This document shows positions 54,036 through 64,000 of a stretch of 64,000 nucleotides of DNA, piece after piece. A program made the position numbers and the translations under genes. The notes under the pieces are model-generated. The model worked only from the letters and a program-made list of their open reading frames with translations. It had not been told where the DNA came from and did no database searches. Position 1 is the stretch's first letter. Each line of letters begins with the position of its first letter. This stretch comes from Megalobrama amblycephala. Taxonomy: Eukaryota; Chordata; Actinopteri; Cypriniformes; Xenocyprididae. The stretch is from positions 19,956,297-20,020,296 of the forward strand of contig NC_063058.1 of the NCBI RefSeq assembly GCF_018812025.1, written 5' to 3'.

Positions 54036-56365
54036 ACTCGGTTACTAACGTAACCTTGGTTCCCTTAGATACAGAACGAGTACTGCGTTGTATGTCTTAT
54101 TATACATAAGACAAGATGCATATGGCAAAAACTCTTTTTTCTCTGATTTCTGAAGCCTTTATTCAATTACGCAGTGTAACTCTGCGGCGGGCCTTTATTC
54201 ATTTACGCAGTGTAACTCTGCGGTGGGGGCGGAGTGACCTTTCCTCTGAGGGAAGGTTGCTCCGGGACAACATGTCTGCCCCTGTGTTCAGTATGCCCTG
54301 TACTCAGTGAGAGCAGGTTGCACTGGGCCCACTCTAAGATGGTTTTCGCTAGAGTGAAGAGAGCCCACTCTGGTGATTTATGAAGGACACCACCATCATG
54401 CTGTCCGACCTGACCAAGAAATGCTGGGAGAGCTCGATATACTGCCATAATTTCCAGACAGTTGATATGAAGCTCGTTTTCTGGGCCGTTCCAAGCGCCA
54501 AAGGCCGGATGGTTGTCGCACAGAGCTCCCCAACCCATCTTGGAGGCATCTGTGAAGACAACCTTCCTCTTGTCCATCATCCCAATTGCCATGCAACTGA
54601 AAATGAACCAGCAGGGATTCGTCCAAGGGGCCAGGGTTGCGACTCAGGCCTGGTTCACCCTGAGCGAGCAACGACCATGTTGCCAGGCTTGGAATGGGGA
54701 CCCATGGTTTCAGCCAGAACTGCAGCGTGCGCATACGAAGCAAGCCCAGCTGCAGAGCCGGTTATGCCGAATTTATTAGACCTAGCATCTTCTGAAAAGC
54801 TCTGAGCGGCAGAGAAGCCCCGGCGTGAAGGTTTTCACAAGCTACTGAATGGCCAGAGATCGCTCTTTAGTGACCACAGCCCTCATTTGGGTTGAGTCTA
54901 AAATTATTCCCAGGAACAAAAATTATCCCAAGACATGTTGGCTGGGAGATAATGAGCTGGGAGATAATTGACCCTGAGCCCCAAGCACTCCAAGTGGTTG
55001 AGGATGGTGGATCTCTGAGATATTAGCTCTGCCTCCAACTGGGCCAGAACGAGCCAGTCTTTTACCCCTTTCCACCAGCACGAACCGGGTGCTACTTCAG
55101 AGCTAGTGCTAGTGCCAGTTCGGAGTTGGTTCAACTGACGAGCCTTCTAAGAACCGGTTTGCCTTTCCACGGGCCAGAGAGCAGCACAGAGCCAGGTCTT
55201 ACGTCACTGCAAATGTCTCATATTTCACAGCAAAGCTAGCGCTGCAGCGCCAAACACAAACACACCAGGCTCGTTTGAGATGCATCGGCTTCTCGCATAG
55301 AGATCGCGCATGACATCAAAGCTCCGCGAGAACGATCCAAAAGCACAAGGAGTCGTATGCTCTACAAACGCTCCCGCGGATCCGCAGCACCCGCCGAATC
55401 GGTCCGCGCTGCTCCGATGCATCTCGAACAAGCCTTCTATCAACAATCACGGATGTTTCACTACTGTTGATGCTCATGGCTTTGCGAACCTACAAGGGCA
55501 TCCAAACACGGCTCGGCGTAATTTGTATAAAGACGGAGATTACAATCGAGCTACTATTAGCTCGATTAGCTGCTATTTCAAAAATGGCGGTCACAGTTGT
55601 CTTCTTGGTCACGGTAACCCCGTCCCCAGCCCCTGACGCAAGCGGTTCTTACTTATAGCCCAGCTACGTTTTGGTGCTACTTACGAACCACTTTTCCTGG
55701 TTCGGAGCTGGTGCTTTGTGTGTCGAAAGACAAAGAACTGATTTGAAACTAGGCTCTGGCTCCGAACCAGCACTCAAACAGCCTTGGTGGAAAAGGGGTA
55801 TTTGAGGTAGTTCAGTATGCACACACCCATCTGTCTCAGAAGGGAGAGAGCCGTATCCATGCACTTCGTAAAAATGCGGGGAGCCAGAGATAGCCCGAAT
55901 GTAAGGACCGTGTATTGATATGCCACCCCTTTGAAAGCGAATCTCAAGAATTGCTTGTGATGGGGGCCTATCTGGATGTGAAAATAAGCGTCTTTCTGAT
56001 CCAGGTTAAAGAACCAGTCTCCCGGGAATACTTGCGGGAAGATCTGCTTCAAAGTGATCATTCTGAATGAGCGCTTTATCAGGGCCCTGTTCAGATGTTC
56101 AGAAAAGATCCATCTTTTTTGGGAACGAGGAAGTACCTGCTGTAAAAACCTGACTCGCTTAGTGCTGGGGGAACCACCTTTATGGCTCCTTTCGCCAGCA
56201 TGGTGTTTACCTCGGAATGCATGATGTGCGCGTCCTTGCTTTCCACAGAGGTTTGGACCACGGCCTTGAATAACGGGGCCCATTGAGCAAATTGGAGTAC
56301 ATAACCTCATTTACTATCTTCAGCACCCAAGCTGACACTGCGGAGATGGCCTGCGGAGATGGCCT
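54036..56365 (-). mobile_element. Second DIRS-family fragment in Mx copy 3 intron 4
   Basis: Paralogue of 14080-16348 with about 0.65 kb missing near its left side. The - strand carries a reverse transcriptase piece at 55774-56310 ([24 protein letters not shown]; motif A here has Gln for Leu) and RNase H-region pieces at 54203-54743. It contains the MITE at 55063-55800. Confidence 0.7.
55063..55800. mobile_element. DNA transposon (MITE), 738 bp, 3-bp target duplication
   Basis: The left end TACCCCTTTCCACCA and the right end TGGTGGAAAAGGGGTA are inverted repeats. TTT flanks both sides (55060-55062, 55801-55803), compatible with a Harbinger-like 3-bp duplication. The interior is GC-richer with short frames, none recognised. 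Confidence 0.65.
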
Positions 56366-56390
56366 TTGGGTGGCTGTAGTATTCTAAAGT

Positions 56391-56850
56391 GTTACCAATT
56401 TCCTTACTACTAAATAATCCACGGTCAACCTTTAGTGGTATTATAACAAACTGGAAGCAACTGGGAACAACAGCAACTCAGCCACAAAGTGGTAGGTCAT
56501 GTAAAAACACAAGAACAGTGCGTAGAGAACTTCTGCGTAGAGAGCAGCTGCATTCAAGCCTTAAATCACCAAGTGCAATGCAAAGTGTCAGATGCAGTGG
56601 TGTAAAGCATGCCACCACTGGACTCTAGAGCAGTGGAGACGTGTCCTCTGGAGTGACGAATCACGCTTCTCTGTCTGGCAATCCGATGGACGTGTCCAGT
56701 TGCCAGGAGAACGGTACTTGCCTGACTGCATTGTGCCAAGTGTAATGTTTGGTGGAGGGGGATTATGGTGTGGGGTTGTTTTTCAGGGGTTGGGCTTGGC
56801 CCCTTAGTTCCAGTGAAAGGAACACTTAATGCTTCAGCAGTGTTAATTTT
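56391..56850 (+). pseudogene. Tc1 transposase fragment in Mx copy 3 intron 4
   Basis: Paralogue of 16387-16833. It encodes [22 protein letters not shown], which includes the first catalytic Asp (SDES), and GGGGLW. Frameshifts and a deletion after the N-terminal part make it dead. Confidence 0.75.
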
Positions 56851-57335
56851 TGCAGCCATTTTTGAATTAGTCTTAGTCTTTACCATCAGACGTATATAGT
56901 TTAGTTTTAGACGTCGAAAAGTAATTGCATTTTTGTCAAGTTTTAGTCGTTACTTTTAGTCAAGCTACAGTTACCAACATTAATTTTAAACATTAAACAA
57001 GCAGCGTAATATAGACCAACTGAATGACACTTTAATTTAATTAGAAAAACTCAAATGAAGATCGCAGAACTCCAACTTACTTGTCTGTGTACAGATCATC
57101 TGCACTTCTTCCTTATGGGGCTTTCACACAGGACACGGTATGCGCTGCGCTTGCTGATGGATTCAGTGCAGCCCTTCAGGTACAAAGCGATTTGGGCTAC
57201 GCTGGTCAGAGCACAGTAGGCAGAGTTTTCCAAACTTGTAGCGGGATTTCTTTACGTCTAGTCATTTGATTCTCGTTCCACCTTTCGGTCAGCAGCAAAG
57301 TATGTGCTAAGAAGCGAGCAAAAGCATTGCTTGTA
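56851..57335. other. Unassigned insertion sequence
   Basis: The first 90 bp match copy 1 at 16835-16945. The rest (from AGTCAAGCTACAG) is absent from copy 1. No gene is recognised. Confidence 0.4.
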
Positions 57336-57339
57336 AGAA

Positions 57340-57870
57340 GAAGAAAGAATTATTACATTACTATTATTACTATTTTTATTTTATCATCATTATTATTACA
57401 ATTATCACTGTTATTATTATTGATATTACTGTTGCCTTCATCACAAAATATTATCATCATCACCATCTTTAGTATTACTATTGTTATTATTATTATTATG
57501 ATTATTATTGTTATTAACGTTATTATATTATTATCGATAGTACTATTCCCGTCAACACAAAATATTATCATCACCATCATTAGTATTACTATTGATATTA
57601 TTACTTGTTTTATTATTATTACTGATATTACTGTTGCCGTCATCACAAAATATTATCACCATCTTTAGTATTAGTATCATTATTGATATTATTATTATTA
57701 TTTTTGTTATTATTATTATTATTATTGATATTACTATTGCCATCAACACAAATTATTATCATCATCATCACCATCTTTAGTATTACTATTGTTATTATTA
57801 TTACTGTTATTACTGTTATTATTATTATTGATATTACTGTTGGCGTAATCACAAAATATTATTATCATTA
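57340..57870. repeat. Imperfect ATT/ATC trinucleotide repeat block
   Basis: About 500 bp of TTA, ATC and ATT triplets with four or five spaced interruptions containing TTGCCGTCATCACAAAAT or close variants, giving a higher-order period of about 110 bp. It is absent from copy 1. Long frames of Ile and Leu are artefacts of this composition. Confidence 0.8.
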
Positions 57871-58099
57871 TTATTATACATACTATTACTTCTTAAATAC
57901 TTCTACTATTACCCATTTGTCATTTCTGCTTAGTTTTCATTGCTGTTACTATCATTGTTGTTTTATTGTTGTTTTTGTGTTTTGTGTTCACCATATGTTG
58001 TATGTTTTGCACTCCTAATAATAAAAAGAAGAAGAAGAAGAAAGAGCAGCTCTTGTTTCCATGACATAGCTTTTCTCCCGATGTCTCTATACTATGGAA

Positions 58100-58440
58100 T
58101 GCCAAGTCTGCCGAAATTAAAAATAAATAAATACATAAATAAATATACAAAGAAATGTAAAAAGCAAAAAGAAATATATAAATATATATATAGAAAAGCA
58201 AAAAACAAAATAATTATTTATACATTTATTTCCTTATGTATATATTTATTTTTTCCACAATTATTTATTTTTTCTTTTATTTATTTATACATTTATTCAT
58301 TTAAATGTTTATTTATTTTCACATTTATTTATTTATGAATTCCATATTTGTTAATTTCCACATTTATTCAATTTCTATATTTGTTTATTTCTACATTTCT
58401 TTTTTTTACATTTATGTATTTTTACATTTCTTTGTCCATA
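58100..58440. repeat. ATTT/AAAT low-complexity tract
   Basis: Runs of AAATA and ATTT tetranucleotide-like repeats on either side of 58250. The last part matches copy 1 at 16955-17060. Confidence 0.8.
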
Positions 58441-58725
58441 ATGAGGAGGGTGTGGTCAAAGAATATACACTAACAAGAAGCGACAGTCAATAGAACGTTC
58501 CATTGCAACACCGGCGCTCAGCAGCAGCCCTGCGTTTCCGCCATTTTGGGGTGAAAGCGAGTCGTCAGTCCACTAGATTCTATGGCAATATCAGCTGCTT
58601 TGTTAAAACAAAACGTCTCGGTTACGTATGTAACCCTCGTTCCCTGAAGGAGGGAACGGAGACGTACGTCAGTAGTGACCGACGAATTGGGATATCTCTA
58701 GAGAGCCCTATCAGCTTCGAGTGAA

Positions 58726-59925
58726 CTAAAACAAGCCAATGGAATTGGCGTGTGACACCCTCACCCACCGGATGAGGGTGCGACGGCAGCTCGGTGTCAC
58801 GGGGACACTGAGCGTACCGCGCTGCCACGCCCATCTCGGGACCCGGCCGCGAAGCCAGTGTTGAAGCGGCCTCATATGGAGCAATCCGAGCGGCGTGACC
58901 GCGGCTGCAGATTCCATATGCCCCAGGAGCCTCTGATAAAGTTTCAGTGGGGCCGCTGTCCTGCACTTGAGCGTACTCAGGCAGGTCAACACCGACTGGA
59001 CGCGCTCCTCGGTGAGGCGCGCAGTCCGGGCGACCGAGTCTAGCTCGAGACGGAGATAAGAGATCCTCTGCCCGGGAGTGAATTTGCTCTTGTCCCAGTT
59101 GACCCGAAGACCCAACCGGCTGAGGTGAGCTAGAACCATGTCCCTGTGTTCGCACAACTGATCTCGCGAGCTGGCCAGGATCAACCAGTTGTCGAGATAG
59201 TTGAGAATACGAACGCCTTGTTCCTTGAGGGGAACAATGGCCACCTTCGCAACCTTCGTGAAGACGCGGGGTGACAGGGTCAGCCCGAAGGGTAGGACTT
59301 TGTACTGATATGCTCGACTCTCGAACGCAAACCGTAGGAAGGGTCTGTGGCGAGGGTCTTCAGGTCGATCGCTGCAAACCAATCCTGGGGACGGACGCAT
59401 TCGAAAATGCGCTTCTGCGTGAGCATCTTGAATGGCAACTTGTGAAGGTACCCACCGCCCTTTTTCGGTACAATGAAGTAGGGGCTGTAAAACCCCGACC
59501 TCATCTCGGCTGGAGGGACCGGCTCGATTGCATCCTTCACCAGGAGGACAGCAATCTCTGCCCGGAGAACAGGTGCATTGTCCAACGACACCTGAGTGAA
59601 GTGGACACCCCTGAAAACCGGGGGACGCCGGGCGAACTGAATTGCATAGCCGAGTCTGATGGTGCGAATGAGCCAGCGGGATGGGCTGGGAAGCGCAGTC
59701 CACGCTTCCAGACACCGAGCCAACGGGACCAAAGGCACCACAGACGCACGGGGGGTGGGGCAGCGAGGCAGAGTATGGGGACCCGACTCGGACGGCATGG
59801 GAGCGGCCCGGAGTGTGGTCAGACTCTGCGAGGCAGCAGTGCGTATGGGAGACGGCGCACGGGGCGCGGCCTGCACCATCACACTGCCACCTGCTGGCGA
59901 AGTGAGAGGGGGCTGCAAGCGGCAA
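58726..59925 (-). pseudogene. DIRS reverse transcriptase, C-terminal two thirds
   Basis: The frame's true reverse transcriptase part starts near HRPFLRFAFE (about 59360) and runs through YQYKVLPFGLTLSPRVF, the catalytic box NYLDNWL, GLRVNWDKSK and GQRISYL to LGHM and MRPLQHWL. The second Asp of the catalytic box is replaced by Asn. The first ~190 codons of this frame are out of the real frame. The end runs directly into the terminal repeat. Confidence 0.85.
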
Positions 59926-60056
59926 GGCGGGGCCTCACATGCTGACAGGCGTGCCCTCTTGTGACCTGGAGGTTGGGGAAACTGCTCTTTTTGTGAGGAA
60001 GTGGGTACCGCTGGTCTCCGGAGAGCCAGCGGCGGCAGCTGGACAGACATACACAC
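59280..60056 (-). pseudogene. DIRS reverse transcriptase, N-terminal part
   Basis: It contains the region preceding the palm (FARRPPVFRG, LVKDAIEPVPPAEMRSGFYS, FIVPKKGGG) and reaches motif A as FAAIDLK. There a short deletion and frameshift at about 59360 remove the rest of motif A and move translation to the frame of 58726-59925. A GGG at the usual DGG position is also a change. Confidence 0.82.
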
Positions 60057-60811
60057 AAATTCCCCCCGGCCCTCCTCCAGGGGTGGGAGAGATGATGGGA
60101 AACTCTCCCGAAGAGCAGGACCCTTCCCCTCCAGGTTGCCCGTCTCAGGATCGAGACTTCCTCGAACCGCTTACCACCTGGCTTGGTTGAGACAGGCTGG
60201 GCACCACGTCCGCGACCAGCACTCTGCTGCTTGGCTGGTGTAGGCCGCTGCTTTGCCGGCTTAGCAGAGGCGGAGGACGATGCGGACGGGCGCCCTCGGC
60301 GACGAGCGTGCTGAGGCTGAGCCGCCGGAGGCAGGGTGGAGGCAGCAGCGGACCGCCAGGGCATGACATGTTTGATGGCTTCAGCCTGCTTCTGTGCGGC
60401 GGAGAACTGTTGGGCGAAGCTCTCCACCGCATCGCCGAAAAGGCCGACCGGGGACACGGGGGAGTCCAGGAACCGATGTTTGTCGGTTTCCCTCATGTCC
60501 GCCAGGGTCAGCCAGAGGTGGCGCTGCTGGACTACTAACGTAGACATCGTATGACCAACAGAACGCGCTGTCACCTTCGTCGCACGGAGGGCGAGGTCGG
60601 TGGCAGCACGCAGCTCCCCAAGCAACTGTTGGTCAAGCCCACCCTGGGGCATTTCCGATAGCGCTTTTGCCTGGTAAACCTGCAAAAGGGCCATGGCATG
60701 CAGGGCGGAGGCAGCTTGTCCACAGGCTCTGTAAGCTTTCTCTGTCAGTCCTGACGAGAATTTACAGGCCCGGGATGGGAGACGCGGTTCACCGCACCAG
60801 CCGGTGGCCAT
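59879..60811 (-). CDS. DIRS Gag-like protein, central and C-terminal part
   Basis: A frame of 310 residues. An N-terminal helical region (LTEKAYRACGQAASALHAMALLQ) is followed by MSTLVVQQRHLWLTLADM and LFGDAVESFAQQFSAAQKQ, the conserved core of fish DIRS Gag proteins, then a basic Pro/Ala/Arg-rich tail. It is presumably a structural nucleic-acid-binding protein. The N-terminal third lies in another frame (61187-61771), so the full protein is interrupted. Confidence 0.75.
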   Translation of the reverse strand: MATGWCGEPRLPSRACKFSSGLTEKAYRACGQAASALHAMALLQVYQAKALSEMPQGGLDQQLLGELRAATDLALRATKVTARSVGHTMSTLVVQQRHLWLTLADMRETDKHRFLDSPVSPVGLFGDAVESFAQQFSAAQKQAEAIKHVMPWRSAAASTLPPAAQPQHARRRGRPSASSSASAKPAKQRPTPAKQQSAGRGRGAQPVSTKPGGKRFEEVSILRRATWRGRVLLFGRVSHHLSHPWRRAGGNLCVCLSSCRRWLSGDQRYPLPHKKSSFPNLQVTRGHACQHVRPRLAACSPLSLRQQVAV

Positions 60812-61186
60812 TGGACAACAGACCGCTCGACTGGGGGAATCCGATCGTATCCCCTAGCCTCTCAGCCGTCCAAGGAGGTGAAGGCGGACGAGGGTCCAGA
60901 CCTGGCACGAGCGCTATACGCCGTTCGCCAAAATCTGGTCACCTCATCGTGGAATTCCGGGAAGAAAGGCATCGGAGCGGGACGCTAGGTTTGACCAGCG
61001 CGGCCCGCTCCGAGGTACCAATCATCCAGCCGAGATGGGCCGGGACAGGGTGGAGGGTTCCACACGAGCCCGGCGCTCTCGACCGCCCGGGAAAGCACAG
61101 CCGTCAACTCGGGATCAGACTTGGGCGGCGCTACAGTCCCAGAGGGAGGCAGCGGAGCCGAATCCTCATCTCCCGAGGACTCCTGC

Positions 61187-61771
61187 TCACCTTCCGATGC
61201 TGAGATCGACATCAGGTGCACCAAAGGAAACGGCTGGACAGTCCGTAGAGGGCCCAGCGGAAACCGATGGCAGCACAATGGGTTGCAGTGCTGATGAGGC
61301 GGCAGAGGCCAGAGGAGCGGAGCTCGGCGGGGAAGCCCTAACCGTGATCCTCAGATCACCCTGCCTATGCACCGCCGAACCGTCATTCCGACCGGAGCCG
61401 GAAAAAACGGCCGAATGGGGCATAGGGGAGGGGACCCCCGCTCCCTGAGATTTCAGGAAGGAGAGTCTCGATCTCAGCACTGCGATAGTCATATTCCTGC
61501 AGTGGGAACATGAACTATCTACAAAAGCTGCTTCAGCGTGCTGAACGCCCAAACACGTGATGCAGCGATTGTGCCTGTCAGCTGGGACCAGGGAACGACC
61601 GCACCCAGTAACGCACAGACGAAATGACATACTGTCAGGGTTCGTCTGTGAAGCTCTTTTAGAAAGGGAAGAGTCAGCTCTGTCGTGCTGAAGCACACAG
61701 GGAGTGACGCGATGTGTTCGGGTACACCACTCCCCGAACACACCAAGAGGAACCGGCCCAAATCGCAACAA
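61187..61771 (-). pseudogene. DIRS Gag N-terminal region
   Basis: The frame of 194 residues includes CVTGCGRSLVPADRHNRCITCLG and SSCSHC, a zinc-finger-like Cys/His arrangement at the start of fish DIRS Gag proteins. It then becomes Ser/Pro/Ala-rich. It is separated from 59879-60811 by a frame change near 61000. Confidence 0.7.
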
Positions 61772-61991
61772 ACTGCATTTTAAATGGGAAATTCACTTTT
61801 GCTGTAAAAACAGCAGTTGAGAGCTTTAAGCTCAGGCTCCTCGGGAAGCTCGCGACCTCGCTGTAGTGCCTTGACGCCAACACAAAAAAGACGCTGAATC
61901 TAGACTTTTTAGTTTCACTTTAGTGAAGTCTGAAGCAGGACACCAATGTTTGGCTCCGAAGCGAAAGACAGAGTGCGATTGCATCTGCTTC

Positions 61992-62002
61992 CTATTTATA
62001 TA
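61992..62002 (-). promoter_or_regulatory. TATA-like box in right DIRS terminal repeat
   Basis: TATATAAATAG on the - strand, about 230 bp upstream of the Gag frame start. It is the probable element promoter. Confidence 0.5.
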
Positions 62003-62154
62003 CACCTGTTGGAGGCAGTGCGCATTATGCAAATATCGCACGCCAATTCCATTGGCTTGTTTTAGTTCACTCGAAGCTGATAGGGCTCTCTAGCGATATC
62101 CCAATTCGTCGGTCACTACTGACGTACGTCGAACGTGACCGACTGAAAGGGAAC

Positions 62155-62487
62155 GTACATTAGAGCTGAAATCCAACCTGAATGATGACAACACAGAATA
62201 AAATACTATCACTAGTGATCATCAAATCCTTTTAACGGTTTATTTTACACACTTTGTGTTTAAGTCTTCCATTTTTTTCACAAAACCTTTGGTCTCTAGA
62301 AACCCAGTCAGTTTTGGTTAGAATTCTTCAAAGGCTTATAAACACTGAATTATTACCAACATATGAAATTAAATTAAGGACATGCATCAGAAAAATTGGG
62401 AATGTTGGACAATAAATTTATAAATATAACAGCTTGATTTTGCAGTGTTGTCTAATTTATTAATTATTAATTTACTATTAATAAATG
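62155..62487. other. End of the Mx duplication (paralogue of 17250-17767)
   Basis: It aligns with copy 1 with one deletion of about 200 bp (copy 1 17540-17735) and stops at AATAAATGTGT. Beyond 62487 the two copies are unrelated. No gene is seen. Confidence 0.7.
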
Positions 62488-63019
62488 TGTTTAAGAGGGG
62501 TTTGTGCTCTTTAAAACAAAGAATATTTGTAATTGTAAATTATAGTTTTTCTGCTGTCTGTTTCATTGAAAAAAAAAAAGAAAAAAAAAATTCTTTATAG
62601 AATTATCAGTATTCTACATCCACGTTATAAGGGTTAACTAGCTTTTATAACATGGAGCACATTGTCCATCTAGAAATCCTACTCTTCAAGAATACAGGAC
62701 TATATAACCAAAATGGATCCTTACGAAGTGTACTTTTAATAACTCTACCAATTAATTGTAATCTCCTCTCTCTGTTCTGATGTCTAGTCAAGCCAGGTTA
62801 AGTTAGCAGTGGAGGAGAGAGACAGGGAGGAACAGGCTGTAGACTACTTTGGTCCGTGTACGTTTTGATAGTTTGTTTTCCAATTTGAAATGAAATACGC
62901 AGAAACGAGAAAACGGTCGTTTCCCGTTTTTTCGTTTGTTAAAAAAAACGGAAAAACGAGATTTTGACTCGATTTTCGTTTTTTTCGGGTCACGCCCCTA
63001 TCTATCCTAAGCCCCTAGA
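62488..63019. other. Unique flank beyond duplication, nothing recognised
   Basis: AT-rich. It contains a short A-run (62570-62590) and a run of AAAACGAGA/TTTTCGTTT inverted words near 62905-62985. No coding sequence. Confidence 0.45.
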
Positions 63020-63488
63020 CTTAGGTTAGCTAAAGAATCCTAAAAAATGACCCGCACTTGATAAGAATCACAAGCTGAAGTGTTATAAAATACATGAAGA
63101 CTGGGTTTTTATAGGCCTTATGGACAGACAGCTTGAGAGTGACTCCTGAAGGACCAGCACCACATCCTCTTGTACCACTGTTTGAAGAATTTATCTTCCA
63201 GAATCTGGCAGTAAGTTTTGGAAGATCATTTTTAGTCCATCTCTGCAAGACAGACATTTCAGGATAAGAGATGGACTAAAAGTGAACTCAAACACCTTAC
63301 TGCCAGATTCTGGATAAATTCTTCAAACAGTGGTACAAGAGGATGTGGTGCTGGTCCATCAGGAGTCATTCTCAAGCTGTCTGTCTATAAGCCCTATTAA
63401 AACCCAGTCTTCATGTATTTTATAACACTTCAGCTTGTGATTCTTATCAAGTGCAGGTCATTTTTTAGGATTCTTTAGCTAACCTAAG
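63020..63488. repeat. Long inverted repeat with 22-bp spacer (about 222-bp arms)
   Basis: The left arm 63020-63244 and right arm 63267-63488 are inverse complements with a handful of mismatches and small gaps. The spacer 63245-63266 includes GACAGACATTTCAGG. As RNA it would form a hairpin of over 200 bp in either orientation. One arm shows a 75-codon frame with no recognised similarity. Confidence 0.88.
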
Positions 63489-64000
63489 TCTCTGAGATCC
63501 TGAGACCTTGCACTTCTGGAGACTCCAGGTAGGTTGCAGTTCTGGAAAATGGTGGCGCTGGAGACTAAAGGGTTCCTGATGGTTTCACACTTAATTCTTC
63601 ACCTTAATTCTTAATTATTTTGCAGTTAACATGTGTCTTTTCTTTTCCACCTGTTTTTGTCTGACCCCGCTGACCCAATGAGCATTTTGCTGTCCCTTGG
63701 TCATGCTTTAACTTTGCAATTTCTAGTATTGCATTAGTATTGCGTCCTTCTCATGAGTATTTAATAATTTTTGACTTTTCAGTCTGAGTTAAATCTCTTT
63801 TTTGGCTCATTTTGCCTGTAAAAGAAAACTTGCCTAATAATTCTGCACACCTGAATATAAGGTATTTTTCATTTCCAGCCTTCATGAACAATTATATATC
63901 ACTTATAAATGATTAAAAACAATATTAATAGTAGTTATTAAGATTGATGTGGATTGGAATTGGTAAAATGTGCTTGGGAAAAAAATATGATCAGAAAATC
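63489..64000. other. Right edge, nothing recognised
   Basis: Moderately AT-rich sequence with no coding potential or identifiable repeat. No further Mx exon appears before the window ends. Confidence 0.45.

Larger units (their letters stand above)
58614..62154 (-). mobile_element. DIRS retrotransposon, internally deleted, with both terminal repeats
   Basis: The left end (58614-58750) and right end (62040-62154) are inverted: both contain GACGTACGTCAGTAGTGA or its complement, and both contain AGGGCTCTC next to AGCTTCGAGTGAACT or its complement. Between them on the - strand are Gag (61771-59879) and reverse transcriptase (60056-58755). RNase H, methyltransferase and tyrosine recombinase regions are missing, so the element is about 3.5 kb. 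The paralogous site in copy 1 (17249/17250) is empty, and there is no target duplication. Confidence 0.9.

Noticed and set aside
57327..58018. Ile/Leu-rich frames that look like membrane proteins
   Set aside because: They are translations of ATT/ATC triplet repeats.
59271..59945. 224-codon open frame on the + strand
   Set aside because: It lies antisense to DIRS reverse transcriptase in GC-rich sequence; no recognisable similarity.
60667..61448. + strand frames of 137-178 codons
   Set aside because: Antisense shadows of the DIRS Gag region.

Overview
The window is vertebrate nuclear DNA, almost certainly from a cyprinid fish such as a carp, barb or danio relative. Three things point there: intron-rich dynamin-family Mx genes with fish-type protein sequence, abundant DIRS-type tyrosine-recombinase retrotransposons, and very common fish repeats (Tc1, hAT, piggyBac-like and Harbinger-like MITEs, gypsy LTRs). 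Nothing bacterial is present: no operons, CRISPR arrays or recognisable tRNA/rRNA genes.

The host content is a cluster of interferon-induced Mx GTPase genes, all on the + strand. (1) Mx copy 1, 2607-25582, is complete. Fourteen coding exons join in phase into a 640-residue open frame carrying the GTPase motifs [12 protein letters not shown] and TKPD, the stalk and the C-terminal GED. (2) Mx copy 2, 33369-37290, is only the 3' half (equivalents of exons 8-14). It begins 14 bp from a gypsy LTR and has an in-frame stop in its first exon, so it is a truncated pseudogene. (3) Mx copy 3, 47471-52865, is only the 5' half (exons 1-4). It is nearly identical to copy 1 in exons, introns and inserted transposons, so it is a recent segmental duplicate. 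Alignment to copy 1 stops at about 62487 (copy 1 position about 17767), and exons 5-14 of copy 3 are not in the window.

The rest is transposable elements. 1-1492: DIRS 5' end; 1493-2215: LINE fragment. Intron 2 of Mx copy 1 holds a DIRS 3' part (about 4300-6665) and a tandem-repeat reading frame. Intron 4 (8270-20971) is a stack of nested insertions. A Tc1 transposon contains an element with CACTTTAG ends; that contains a TA-flanked MITE, which holds a hAT, which holds a Harbinger-like MITE. A second DIRS, another hAT and a piggyBac-like MITE sit in the same intron. 26-33.4 kb: a LINE endonuclease fragment split by a solo LTR, then a decayed Ty3/gypsy element on the - strand. 37.3-46.3 kb: LINE remnants, a hAT MITE, a 1.4-kb DNA transposon of unclear superfamily with a repeated GC-rich motif, and a foldback element. 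46.3-62.5 kb: the duplicated Mx segment, with its own late DIRS insertion at 58614-62154. 63.0-63.5 kb: a near-perfect inverted repeat with arms of about 222 bp.

Because the duplicated halves carry different later insertions, each serves as the empty-site control for the other. The hAT in copy 1 and the DIRS in copy 3 can both be resolved at the junctions. I found no clearly new gene system. The most interesting signals are the Mx cluster architecture, these paired filled and empty sites, transposon-derived promoter-like sequences next to Mx, and two or three unclassified structured elements.
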